Source: Rhizobium rosettiformans (GTDB lineage Bacteria > Pseudomonadota > Alphaproteobacteria > Rhizobiales > Rhizobiaceae). Taken from it: DNA of 64,000 nucleotides. The stretch covers positions 3,996,001-4,060,000 of the forward strand of contig NZ_CP032405.1 in NCBI RefSeq assembly GCF_016806065.1. Direction: 5' to 3'. The notes under the pieces are model-generated. The model searched no databases, was not told the origin of the DNA, and saw only the letters and a list, made by a program, of their open reading frames with translations. A program made the translations under genes and the position numbers. Below are positions 51,671 through 59,468 of the stretch, piece by piece; within the stretch, counting starts at the first letter, position 1; each line of letters opens with the position of its first letter.

Positions 51671-51987
51671 GCCGCGTCACCTCCATCCGGGCCGTGCTCG
51701 ATGACACGGATCCGTGTCGGCAGGCGGTAGACATTGCCGCCGATCTGAGTGTCGACACGATCGGTGGCGAGACGGGGGCGCAGTTCAGACGGCGTAAATG
51801 AAAGTTTGCGCAACTCCATCTGGATCACCAGCTCCTGCTCATATTCGCGAGCAAGCTCCTCGATTGTCCGCAAGTTCCTGATGAGTGTGTCCACGGCCTT
51901 TGGTGCGAGGATCATCCCGGTTTCGCGGTGTGGCCGGAACGCCTGGATGACGTTGCGGATAAGGTCTGAGGCGAAGGGGCTCGTCAT
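51667..51987 (-). CDS. Small early phage protein, paralogue of its upstream neighbour
   Basis: This 106-residue protein has 'VIQAFRPHRETGMILAPKAV' and 'TLIRNLRTIEELAREYEQEL'. It aligns with the next upstream gene ('IVRQLRPHIGSEEVTLPGAS', 'MLVSMLINIRKMAENLEREA'), suggesting a tandem duplication. ATG 51987 is chosen because GGAGG lies nine bases before. No function is known. Confidence 0.6.
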   Translation of the reverse strand: MTSPFASDLIRNVIQAFRPHRETGMILAPKAVDTLIRNLRTIEELAREYEQELVIQMELRKLSFTPSELRPRLATDRVDTQIGGNVYRLPTRIRVIEHGPDGGDAA

Positions 51988-51989
51988 AA

Positions 51990-52292
51990 TCACTTGCCTC
52001 CCTTCCCGAACTCGGGACGGATGATCTTGCCGTCAGGATCAATCACCAGTGCTTCGAACTGTTCTGTTGCCAACTTCTCGACAGCAGCCCTGCCGTGGCG
52101 GGAGGCCTCGGCAAGCCTTAGAGCCCCCGCCTCCCGCTCAAGGTTTTCTGCCATCTTGCGAATGTTGATCAGCATGCTAACAAGCATGTCGAAAGAAGCG
52201 CCTGGGAGCGTCACTTCCTCGCTCCCGATGTGCGGACGAAGCTGGCGGACGATCCGATCCAGCTCCTTGCTGGGCTTTGGGAGTGGACGCAT
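51990..52292 (-). CDS. Small early phage protein, paralogue of its downstream neighbour
   Basis: This 100-residue protein starts 'MRPLPKPSKELDRIVRQLRP'. It is a helical, dimer-forming candidate with a basic C-terminus ('GKIIRPEFGKGGK'). The start touches the MuB stop. It shares a pattern with the gene after it. Confidence 0.6.
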   Translation of the reverse strand: MRPLPKPSKELDRIVRQLRPHIGSEEVTLPGASFDMLVSMLINIRKMAENLEREAGALRLAEASRHGRAAVEKLATEQFEALVIDPDGKIIRPEFGKGGK

Positions 52293-53314
52293 CAAACATC
52301 CTCCACATCGCGATTGCGCCATGCAGCTTCGATGTGCTTTTTCTCAAGCTCTCCGGGAGGACGTTTCGCAGCAAGGCAAGCGATCTTGATTGTCCGGTCG
52401 ATCTGGCGCAGTGCGCCGCCCTTCATGCCGAGCCCCGTCAGAAACCGCACACAAGAAGCATCGGTCACGCCCCAGGCTTCGATGAAGGTGCGAACATCCT
52501 CGGCCTTGCCTGGGTCGCGCTTCAGGTTTTTATCGATACGGCTGACAATCTGGTCGCGACTGGCCGCGTTCGGCCCCTCCTGATTGATGCGGCGACGGAT
52601 ATCGGCATTGCCGACAAGGGCAACACCCGTCTTGTAGCGATCGGAGAAATGGCGGAACTGGTTGACAGCGCGCCGGTCCGCATGCTGTGCCTCATCGACG
52701 ATCAGAAGCGAGTTGCCAGAGCGCTTCAGCTTTTCACCGACGATCTCGACCACTTCGCCCTGATTGAACACCCGCACACCCATCTGGCGCGCAAGCATGT
52801 TGATTGCTCCAGTAACAGTGCTTGCCTTCTCGTGCAGCGTCACCATGTGGACGGTCGGCTTGTCGCGCGCAAACTCCTCGCATGCCACCGTCTTGCCTCG
52901 GCCTGCATCGAGAGTAACAGTCACGAAACCCGGCAAGGTCTGTGCCAATGTCAGAGTGCGGTGGATTTCAGCGGCCGCATAGGTCATCAGGAAACCCGGC
53001 GACTGAGGCAGAACAGAAACAATCCCTGCACTGTCTTCCAACCCGTCGAGCCACCGCATAACCGGCGTGTTGGTGTTTTCGAGGATGCCCTCCAGGGTAC
53101 CCGAAATCCATTGGGAGAAGGTGCTCTCCTTGATCCCCATGCGCCGCCCGGTTTCGCTCTTCGTCCAGCCGGACTTGGCGGCAATATCCACCACGCGAGA
53201 ACGCAGATCGCGCCAGACCGCGACCTCTTCAGGGGAGTGCTTGGCGAGGAACCTCTGGGAAGGCTCCGGTTCGTGCCACCTGCTATTGGGGCTTGCGCCC
53301 ATCATGTCATTCAT
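52292..53314 (-). CDS. MuB-like AAA+ ATPase, target-capture protein
   Basis: This 340-residue protein has an N-terminal Cro/HTH domain ('RVVDIAAKSGWTKSETGRRM', 'GIKESTFSQWISGTL') and an AAA+ ATPase with Walker A 'TLDAGRGKTVACEEFA' and Walker B 'NSLLIVDEAQHAD', then sensor 'GVALVGNADIRRR'. It binds target DNA and gives it to MuA. The ATG at 53314 (MNDMMGASP) is chosen. It follows MuA with an 88-base gap containing a strong hairpin. Confidence 0.92.
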   Translation of the reverse strand: MNDMMGASPNSRWHEPEPSQRFLAKHSPEEVAVWRDLRSRVVDIAAKSGWTKSETGRRMGIKESTFSQWISGTLEGILENTNTPVMRWLDGLEDSAGIVSVLPQSPGFLMTYAAAEIHRTLTLAQTLPGFVTVTLDAGRGKTVACEEFARDKPTVHMVTLHEKASTVTGAINMLARQMGVRVFNQGEVVEIVGEKLKRSGNSLLIVDEAQHADRRAVNQFRHFSDRYKTGVALVGNADIRRRINQEGPNAASRDQIVSRIDKNLKRDPGKAEDVRTFIEAWGVTDASCVRFLTGLGMKGGALRQIDRTIKIACLAAKRPPGELEKKHIEAAWRNRDVEDV

Positions 53315-53353
53315 TACAGTGGTCCCTTGTGTATGGCCCTCGGGCCTGTTTGT

Positions 53354-53388
53354 TGGCCGGGGCATCACCCCGGCCGCTTTTTTTTGAT
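53354..53388 (+). terminator. Intercistronic hairpin with plus-strand T tract between MuA and MuB
   Basis: GGCCGGGG pairs with CCCCGGCC around CATCA and, after GC, eight T residues follow on the plus strand. It would stop antisense transcription. On the MuA-MuB mRNA it is just a hairpin. Confidence 0.6.
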
Positions 53389-53402
53389 GGGAACCGTACG
53401 CA

Positions 53403-55451
53403 CTATTTTTCGGTTCTGCGGTTGCGGCCGGACGCAATACCTCCCGGCCTATTCCCAGTCGGGAATGGAATGATCGAGCCGTCGCCCGAAAGACTGGAGA
53501 GCGCGTCGGCAAGACCCGCCTCGAATTCATCATCGCTGAAGACATCGCTCTGGGCCTTCACAGCCAGATTGCCGGTAAAGGCCCGCGTCACGGCAGAGCG
53601 GACTGGCTTCTTCTGCTTGGGCTCTGCTGGCTCCCCGGCGCTGTAGACATCGGCCAACTGGTCCGCTGACAGGACACGATGCAGATCGGCCCGTGCCTTC
53701 TGCAGCTTCAGGAAGGCCTTGCGATTGCGGTTGTGGATATTGGCGGCTTCGACATCGTTGAACCGGCCCTTCTGCGTGCACGCGGCCTCGCAGATCAGCT
53801 TTCCGTTCGGCGCATAGACCTTCACCGGCTCATGCAGTTTGTCCGGATCGAAGCGGATCTTGACCTTCTTGCCACACCATGCGGTGAGGTCAGCTGACCA
53901 GTAGATGTTGTTGAGGTAGTGGACCTCGCCGCGGTTCTTCCGCACCTGGACAATCTTTTCGGCCAGAAGCCAGAAATCGCGCTGGGCCGCTGTCGCCCGC
54001 GTCACGATCGTTGCGGGATGCGCCATGCTCTCTTCAAACGTCTGGTCAAAACTGCGGCCCTTGGCGGTGTCCGACTTCCGGCCCGTGCGCGCATTGTGCT
54101 CGGCAATCCGCTCGGCCACATGCGCCTGCAGGACATCGAGTGGAATAGCGCGCTTGCGATAGTTCTCGGGCTTGGCGTCTGGCTTGTTGCCCGTATAGGC
54201 GCCAGACATCGCGGGGTGCTTTGATATCTCCTCGGCCAGGTCTTTCCAGGCCCGCTCGATCGGCTTCGACTGGCCGGCATAAGGCCTTGTGAAGTGCGGA
54301 TCGACGCCGAAATTCTTCAGGATACCGCCGACCTCTTCTTCGTCGATGCTGAAGCGGTTGACCTTCGCCTTGCGGAACCTGTTGCGGTGCTTCGCTCCGC
54401 CAGAAATCGCCTGGCTCGCGAAGGCGCGGCCATTGTCCATGTAGAAGTGTTTCGGGATGCCGAAATCTTCGATCATGTCGCCGATGCAGGCTCTGACCAC
54501 GTCCCATGTCTCGGCCTCGGAAAGCCGCCATGACAGGATCTTGCCCGAGAAGATGTCCTGAATGCCGAGCAGGATCAGCCGCACCGGTTTCAGGGGCTTC
54601 CACGGCACTTTCACAAATAGGTCGATCTGGTGTCCGTCCGTATTCACCAGCTCCATCGCATGCAGGTGATCCTTGGTGCGAACCTGCGGCGGATAGAGCG
54701 CCTCGGCCTTCTTTGCGCCCTCGCGGGCATAGGCCTGCACAACCTTGTCGACTTCGCTGTCCATGCGACGGCGCAACGCCCGCTCTGATGGAAGCCGACC
54801 CCATCCATGCTTTTTCGCAGCAGCCTCGACACGTCGGTAGCAGGCCGAAAATCCCGGCTTTTCAGGCCTGAGAAAGTCGGATTTCAAGGCAGCCCAGGCA
54901 TCGGGATGAATGTCTGCCTTGGGTCCGCGCACCTCGCCGGTGGCGAAGTATTTGGGAGCAAGAGCAGGCAGCCAGTCTTCCGAATCGACATCGTGCAAAG
55001 CTTTGCGCCAGTCGTAATAGGTGCTGAACGATACGCCGAAGGGTTCGAGCTCCCGCGCAAGCGTTTCTTCGACCGTCTCGACACGCCCGATGGCGCGATT
55101 GAGGGCAAAAGCCTCATCGACTGTGCGGATGACATGGAGACGCGCATGGCAAATCTGCCGCTGGTCATCCGTCATCGCATCCCAGTGTGTCCAGTAGAGA
55201 GCCTTGCGCCTCTCGCGGCTCTCTTCCCGCGCAGTGTCAACGGATGTGATAGCCGCGAGCTTCACCTGGGCACGATGCGGCAGAAGCGACATATGAAACT
55301 CCAGACCGCCGCCCCGGCGCTCTCGCTTGCGGCAAAGCGATCCACCGCGCCAGTTCTGGCGAATGGCCATATCGTGGATGCCGCGCTCTGTTTTCGGCAT
55401 GTCTGGCAGCATCAGCTCCGCCAGCTCGGGCACTGTGAACCACTCCCTCAT
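53403..55451 (-). CDS. MuA-like DDE transposase
   Basis: This 682-residue protein has an N-terminal DNA-binding domain ('MREWFTVPELAELMLPDMPK', 'TERGIHDMAIRQNWRGGSLC'), typical of Mu transposase, and an rve catalytic core with Asp in 'MELVNTDGHQIDLFVKVPW', Asp in 'FYMDNGRAFASQA' and Glu in 'GQSKPIERAWKDLAEE'. The C-terminal tail is basic ('GRNRRTEK'). It cuts at TG/CA ends, makes 5-bp duplications and replicates by transposition. It is the obvious candidate to mobilise both elements. Confidence 0.96.
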   Translation of the reverse strand: MREWFTVPELAELMLPDMPKTERGIHDMAIRQNWRGGSLCRKRERRGGGLEFHMSLLPHRAQVKLAAITSVDTAREESRERRKALYWTHWDAMTDDQRQICHARLHVIRTVDEAFALNRAIGRVETVEETLARELEPFGVSFSTYYDWRKALHDVDSEDWLPALAPKYFATGEVRGPKADIHPDAWAALKSDFLRPEKPGFSACYRRVEAAAKKHGWGRLPSERALRRRMDSEVDKVVQAYAREGAKKAEALYPPQVRTKDHLHAMELVNTDGHQIDLFVKVPWKPLKPVRLILLGIQDIFSGKILSWRLSEAETWDVVRACIGDMIEDFGIPKHFYMDNGRAFASQAISGGAKHRNRFRKAKVNRFSIDEEEVGGILKNFGVDPHFTRPYAGQSKPIERAWKDLAEEISKHPAMSGAYTGNKPDAKPENYRKRAIPLDVLQAHVAERIAEHNARTGRKSDTAKGRSFDQTFEESMAHPATIVTRATAAQRDFWLLAEKIVQVRKNRGEVHYLNNIYWSADLTAWCGKKVKIRFDPDKLHEPVKVYAPNGKLICEAACTQKGRFNDVEAANIHNRNRKAFLKLQKARADLHRVLSADQLADVYSAGEPAEPKQKKPVRSAVTRAFTGNLAVKAQSDVFSDDEFEAGLADALSSLSGDGSIIPFPTGNRPGGIASGRNRRTEK

Positions 55452-55675
55452 CCCCGGCGAACCTCCGCCCTTGACGCCATGAAGGCACGGATATCGGCCT
55501 CATGCTCGCGGCAGAACATCAGCGTGGCCCGGATGGCGAGCGCCCGCTCCATCAGCATCTCGGCCTCTGCCTGGCGCATCTTGCCGGTGCGAACCCGCTC
55601 GGGATAAACGCGCTCCCGCATGGCGATCTCTCGCTCGATTTCGGCAATCTGGCCGATAATGGAGATCTTCTTCAT
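55448..55675 (-). CDS. Small helical early phage protein
   Basis: This 75-residue protein is a coiled, charged helix ('GQIAEIEREIAMRERVYPER', 'GKMRQAEAEMLMERALAIRA'). It overlaps MuA by four bases. Similar small proteins occur upstream of MuA in Mu-like phages. Function unknown. Confidence 0.65.
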   Translation of the reverse strand: MKKISIIGQIAEIEREIAMRERVYPERVRTGKMRQAEAEMLMERALAIRATLMFCREHEADIRAFMASRAEVRRG

Positions 55676-56139
55676 CAGCGCTTGCCCCGCGAGGAAATGC
55701 CGATCGGCCGTGAGGTCAAAGCTCGAAGCTCCGCAGCAAGTCGCCTCTGCTCCTGCTGGCGATAGGCGATTTCGGCAAGCAGTGCTTCCTCGCCGATCAG
55801 CATGGTCACACCCTGCATCCGCGCCGCTTCGTCCCATAGCCACACAGCGCCGGTTGCATGCACAAAGGCTGCAAATCGGGGGAGAGTGATGTCGTGGCCG
55901 GTCTTGCTTTCCGCCGTATAGGCATCGATCACCGACTTGCTGATCGAGCCGAGGCCGAGATATTGGGCCATGCGTGCTGCAATCGTCGGTCGGTCATAGG
56001 GGCATTCGCGGATCGCCCGCGCCATCGCGCGCTTCATTTGCGCCCGGTAGCGGTCGAGATCGAGCCGGCCATGCGCCTGGCGAACGGGGAACAGCGGCTC
56101 GTGAAAGAAGTCCAGCTGGCAGGGGTCGATCTTTGTCAT
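55675..56139 (-). CDS. Early phage protein of unknown function
   Basis: This 154-residue protein has an HTH-like middle ('PYDRPTIAARMAQYLGLGSI', 'SKSVIDAYTAESKTGHDITL', 'PRFAAFVHATGAVWLWDEAA'), a pattern resembling phage transcription regulators. It overlaps ParB by four bases. Confidence 0.6.
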   Translation of the reverse strand: MTKIDPCQLDFFHEPLFPVRQAHGRLDLDRYRAQMKRAMARAIRECPYDRPTIAARMAQYLGLGSISKSVIDAYTAESKTGHDITLPRFAAFVHATGAVWLWDEAARMQGVTMLIGEEALLAEIAYRQQEQRRLAAELRALTSRPIGISSRGKR

Positions 56140-56960
56140 GCCGCACTCTCCAGAAATGAGAGATCGCGGCTCTCGCCGATATGGTCGAGAATGCGTTGCA
56201 GGGTGGCGTCATCGGCCCCTTGAAGCAGCTTCACAACCTTGTCGAAGATCGCGTCCTGCGGATCGGCTTTCACCTTTTCCGGCTTCAGAATGTCCAGTGC
56301 CTTGTAGATGTCGGGCTCGACCTTCAGCGCGCCGACAATGCCCGCCTGCTCGGTTTCCGGCAGCGAAGCAAGTTTCAGCAGCAGGTTCTGGTCGTCCTCC
56401 GCAGGCGTGCCCCGCACCGCAGCGCGGAGAGCGGGTGTGAGTTTCAGGCCGATGCTGGTGGCGCGCTGATACGTTTTCGGACCAATTCCGAGTCGCTCCT
56501 GCACGCGCTCAGAAAGGTGTTTCCCGGGCGCAAAGATCAAAGGGTCACCGTGACCCTTTGATTTCCGATCGCCGCCACGTGCGATTTTCCCGTGCTTCTC
56601 CTCGAATATCTCGCGGAACTTGACGACGAAAATACCCCGGTCGAGCGCGGATAGCTCGTTGCGAAACAGGTTCTCCGAGATCTCGATAAGCTGCGCTTCC
56701 GCAACATCGGTTGAAACCACGAGAACATCGATCTCGTCCCAGCCGTTAAGCTCGGCGGCCCGCAGCCGATGTCCGCCGGCAACCAGTGTGTAGGGTGTTG
56801 CGCCGCCATTGGCAGCCGGTGTGGACCGCACCGTGATCGGATTGATCAGGCCGCGATCGACCATCGATCCGGCAATTGCAAGCGCATGATCTTCGTCAAC
56901 CGGACGGGCGCGTTCGCCCACATGGATCTGGCTGATCAGAATGGTCTTGAGCGTAGCCAT
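56136..56960 (-). CDS. ParB-like nuclease/DNA-binding domain protein
   Basis: This 274-residue protein has a ParB N-terminal domain ('RPVDEDHALAIAGSMVDRGL', 'INPITVR', 'YTLVAGGHRLRAAELNGWDE', 'ENLFRNELSALDR') and a helix-turn-helix ('RVQERLGIGPKTYQRATSI'). It is related to the satellite protein at 11286-12713 but lacks the long C-terminal extension. The role may be segregation of the phage or control of early genes. It overlaps the next gene by one base. Confidence 0.85.
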   Translation of the reverse strand: MATLKTILISQIHVGERARPVDEDHALAIAGSMVDRGLINPITVRSTPAANGGATPYTLVAGGHRLRAAELNGWDEIDVLVVSTDVAEAQLIEISENLFRNELSALDRGIFVVKFREIFEEKHGKIARGGDRKSKGHGDPLIFAPGKHLSERVQERLGIGPKTYQRATSIGLKLTPALRAAVRGTPAEDDQNLLLKLASLPETEQAGIVGALKVEPDIYKALDILKPEKVKADPQDAIFDKVVKLLQGADDATLQRILDHIGESRDLSFLESAA

Positions 56961-57334
56961 CAGGCAACCTCGCTGTAATCGATTGAAGATGTGCCGTGGA
57001 TCAGGCCGTGAAGGAGCGTCTGCGCGCGCTCGGCCATGTCGAGATAGTGACCGGCAAAGCGGTCGTTGCGCATGCGCTGATCGATGGTTCTGAGCGCACG
57101 GTTGATGGCCTCGCGGGAGCGCTCTTCCATCGCCACCACGCGCCGTTTCGGCCAGGAGAATTCCCGGATGATGAGATGCATGACGATCTGCCGGGCAAGA
57201 GCGGCATCAAACCAGTCATGCGGCGGGTCGATGATGTCGCGTATGGTCAGATGCGGAAAACCTTCCTGCACCGCGACAAGGCAGACCTGCACCGTCGCCT
57301 CATAAATCGCTTCCTGGTCGCAGACGTCGATCAC
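56960..57334 (-). CDS. DnaA domain-IV-like DNA-binding protein
   Basis: This 124-residue protein has 'DAALARQIVMHLIIREFSWP', 'KRRVVAMEERSREAINRALR' and 'NDRFAGHYLDMAERAQ'. The order resembles the C-terminal domain of DnaA. It is homologous to the satellite protein at 13027-13404. In both elements it stands upstream of ParB, which suggests a shared module acting on replication origin or DnaA boxes. Confidence 0.68.
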   Translation of the reverse strand: MIDVCDQEAIYEATVQVCLVAVQEGFPHLTIRDIIDPPHDWFDAALARQIVMHLIIREFSWPKRRVVAMEERSREAINRALRTIDQRMRNDRFAGHYLDMAERAQTLLHGLIHGTSSIDYSEVA

Positions 57335-57564
57335 CGGATTTTCTCCTCAATAAGGAATGCGGTGAACGCCTGTCGGGCACCCGACAGAAGCTCCTCGAAG
57401 ACGCCGGCCACGGCATCATAGGAGCGATCCTCGCCGATCCGCAGGTCAATCGAGATTGATCCTATGACGAGGGTCCGCCCTTCTGAAGTCGCGAGAACTT
57501 CTCCCTCGTACTTCTCCTGCAGCGCCACGCATTCGAGCGGTGGATGGCTATGCTTGGCCGTCAT
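57331..57564 (-). CDS. Small early phage protein of unknown function
   Basis: This 77-residue protein starts 'MTAKHSHPPLECVALQEKYE', continues 'VIGSISIDLRIGEDRSYDAV' and ends in a short helix. It overlaps the DnaA-IV-like gene by four bases. No family recognised. Confidence 0.6.
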   Translation of the reverse strand: MTAKHSHPPLECVALQEKYEGEVLATSEGRTLVIGSISIDLRIGEDRSYDAVAGVFEELLSGARQAFTAFLIEEKIR

Positions 57565-57566
57565 GG

Positions 57567-57722
57567 TCAGCCTCCGATCTGCCGCAGCACCACCGCTCCA
57601 GCGGCCACCAGGCCGAACAGCACGACGCTGAACAAAAGCGCTGCATCGGCCAGGCGGCACACCGGGGAGAGGCTGGGAATGAAGGGGTTCCGATTGTCTA
57701 TTTTTCGCTGCTCTTTAGGCAT
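57567..57722 (-). CDS. Possible single-pass membrane peptide
   Basis: This 51-residue frame has one clear membrane segment ('AALLFSVVLFGLVAAGAVVL'). There is no good ribosome-binding site, but the frame sits neatly two bases before the next gene. It could be a small superinfection or lysis-inhibition protein. Low confidence. Confidence 0.4.
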   Translation of the reverse strand: MPKEQRKIDNRNPFIPSLSPVCRLADAALLFSVVLFGLVAAGAVVLRQIGG

Positions 57723-57780
57723 TGGCAGCAACCTGAAAATGCGGAACCCTGCAAGCGTATTCAGATCACGGAGGTTTGTG

Positions 57781-58233
57781 ATGATCAGAAGAAGAAATCG
57801 GAAGGCGAAACGCCTCACTGAATTGAGGCTGGCGGAGCTGGAGCGGCAAATGTCCCACTTGGAAGATTTGACGGGCATACACACGGACGAGGAACTGCCA
57901 GATGTGGAAGAACCCACATTGACCGAAGCGCTGGTGGCACAAGAACGGATCATCAAGCACCTGTTGATCACGCTCGAAGTTCTTTTGCCGAGCTTTTCAA
58001 TTGATGGATTCAGAAAGGCGATGCCGCGCCTGGACGAAAGCTTGACCGCGCAAGGCGAGACTGTGTGTCCCTCGATCGACCGTGAGAGGCTTTTGCAGAT
58101 CATGGAAAGCATCATTCCTGCCCCCCTTCTCCAGCCGCAGCCTGATGAACCCCGTAGATTTCGGCCAGTTCTTGTTTCGAAAGAGAGCGAACAGGAGGGA
58201 GATCTGGGTCGACCTCAGGTTCCTGATCGGTAA
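57781..58233 (+). CDS. Rightward gene inside the early region, unknown function
   Basis: This 150-residue protein begins 'MIRRRNRKAKRLTELRLAEL' with a basic helix, then an acidic stretch ('HTDEELPDVEEPTLTEALVA') and a helical end. GGAGG lies six bases before ATG 57781. It points opposite to the early operon and its end overlaps the end of the next gene by 122 bases. It may be a moron expressed in the lysogen. Confidence 0.6.
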   Translation: MIRRRNRKAKRLTELRLAELERQMSHLEDLTGIHTDEELPDVEEPTLTEALVAQERIIKHLLITLEVLLPSFSIDGFRKAMPRLDESLTAQGETVCPSIDRERLLQIMESIIPAPLLQPQPDEPRRFRPVLVSKESEQEGDLGRPQVPDR

Positions 58234-58498
58234 GTGGTTCCTCAGAGGGAGTGGGGCGTTGAGCATAGCTTGAGTGTTTGAGATGCCTCCGCCCTGAAGA
58301 ACGTCGGCTGACACAAGCGATACTCGCCTCTGCGAGATCGATAGCAGCCTTCGCTTGCCCGGAATCAAGCACCCGCCTCGCGCCCAGATAAGCAGACATG
58401 AGCGCAATCTCAGCTTTGGATCGCTTTTCAGTTTTGCGGTCGATCTCTTCGGCAACTTCGCCAAGAAAGTCACTGATGGACTGTTGGTTTTCATCCAT
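58112..58498 (-). CDS. Early phage protein of unknown function
   Basis: This 128-residue protein starts 'MDENQQSISDFLGEVAEEID' and has a charged helical region ('KRSKAEIALMSAYLGARRVL', 'GQAKAAIDLAEASIACVSRR') and a Pro/Glu tail. The start overlaps the stop of the Ner-like gene. No family recognised. Confidence 0.6.
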   Translation of the reverse strand: MDENQQSISDFLGEVAEEIDRKTEKRSKAEIALMSAYLGARRVLDSGQAKAAIDLAEASIACVSRRSSGRRHLKHSSYAQRPTPSEEPLTDQEPEVDPDLPPVRSLSKQELAEIYGVHQAAAGEGGQE

Positions 58499-58815
58499 CA
58501 CGCGGCCTCCATCTGCGGGCTCGGGCGTCGCCCGTAGCGATAGTTCTCCGCAGGCTGCGGGCTCCGTCTCTGCCCGTCTGCATGGTAGCGCGAGCGCCAC
58601 AGCATCTCCGGGCGCGTCTTGAGCGCAGCCGCAATGGCGCGCTCGCCTGCGAGATGCGGCTCGTGAACGGCATTACCCGCCGTCCCGGCGGGTAGCCCAT
58701 AGGCCTTGTCGATTTGCGAAAGCGTCAGCTTGGCAAGGATGAGCCGGGACTTGATCCGGGCCACCTCTTCCAGCCGTCGACGCTGTGTCTTGTCTGCGGA
58801 AGCATCGCGATGCAT
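58498..58815 (-). CDS. Ner-like DNA-binding regulator
   Basis: This 105-residue protein has the Ner signature 'RIKSRLILAKLTLSQIDKAY', 'GLPAGTAGNAVHEPHLAGER', and 'LKTRPEMLWRSRYHADGQR', with the WxSRY end. In Mu, Ner turns down early and repressor promoters during lytic growth. ATG 58815 is favoured over an upstream TTG since AAGGAA lies eight bases before. It faces the repressor gene. Confidence 0.9.
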   Translation of the reverse strand: MHRDASADKTQRRRLEEVARIKSRLILAKLTLSQIDKAYGLPAGTAGNAVHEPHLAGERAIAAALKTRPEMLWRSRYHADGQRRSPQPAENYRYGRRPSPQMEAA

Positions 58816-58839
58816 AAACAATTCCTTCGAGACCAAGTG

Positions 58840-58865
58840 GGAGGCCCTGGCCGGCCTCCTTTTTT
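58840..58865 (+). terminator. Hairpin with T tract in the Ner-repressor control region
   Basis: GGAGGCC pairs with GGCCTCC around a short loop followed by TTTTTT on the plus strand, between the divergent Ner-like and repressor genes. It could end readthrough towards the repressor. As the leader of the Ner mRNA it forms a 5' hairpin. Confidence 0.6.
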
Positions 58866-58899
58866 GGAGTGGTGAAATCTGCGAACACAGAAAGGGATA

Positions 58900-58934
58900 T
58901 CACAATTTGGTAGATAGTAAATACCGTTTTGTGA
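58900..58934. promoter_or_regulatory. Operator-like inverted repeat between Ner and repressor
   Basis: TCACAATTTGGTA (58900-58912) and TACCGTTTTGTGA (58922-58934) form an imperfect 13-bp inverted repeat (10 of 13 matches) with a 9-base spacer in the divergent promoter gap. It is the natural binding site for Ner or the repressor. Confidence 0.65.
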
Positions 58935-58946
58935 GATCGACGAATT

Positions 58947-59468
58947 TTGGGAAAGAAACCGAAGCCTTCAAAGACGCCACTGGGTGAGCGACTACTTGAG
59001 GTCCGTGAAAGGTTGGGATTTGCTAATCGGAGAGCGGCGTTTGCTGAAACCGTGAGCCTGACTGAGCCAATGTTGGGCTATTATGAGAGGGGCGATCGGA
59101 CGCCTGACGCTCTAGCGCTGTCGGAATATCGGATGCGCCACGGCGTAAGCCTATCTTGGCTCATCACAGGCGAGGGAGAGCCGTTCGACGATCCGTCGCA
59201 AGCGCCGCCGCCAAGCACGGCCATTGACCCCTGGGCCATGGCGCGCGCCTGGGCAGTGACTGAGCGGATCTGCAAGGAAATTGGCCGGCCAGCAACTGGC
59301 AGCCAGATCGCCGAGGAAGCCTCGATACTCTACAGCGCCCTTCTCACTCGGATCGTCGACCTGCGCGACCGACCCATGGTCGAGGCGGCTCTGGCCGTGC
59401 TGGCCGAAGAGCACAAACAGCGCATCCTCAACGTCGTGCCCGGTACCGGCAAACGCTCGGCTTCATGA
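58947..59468 (+). CDS. XRE-type phage repressor
   Basis: This 173-residue protein has an N-terminal helix-turn-helix ('LGERLLEVRERLGFANRRAA', 'FAETVSLTEPMLGYYERGDR', 'YRMRHGVSLSWLITGEGEP'). The C-terminal part is helical without a LexA-type Ser-Lys protease, so induction is unlikely to use RecA cleavage. The start appears to be TTG at 58947. It is divergent from the early operon and should keep lysogeny. Confidence 0.82.
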   Translation: MGKKPKPSKTPLGERLLEVRERLGFANRRAAFAETVSLTEPMLGYYERGDRTPDALALSEYRMRHGVSLSWLITGEGEPFDDPSQAPPPSTAIDPWAMARAWAVTERICKEIGRPATGSQIAEEASILYSALLTRIVDLRDRPMVEAALAVLAEEHKQRILNVVPGTGKRSAS

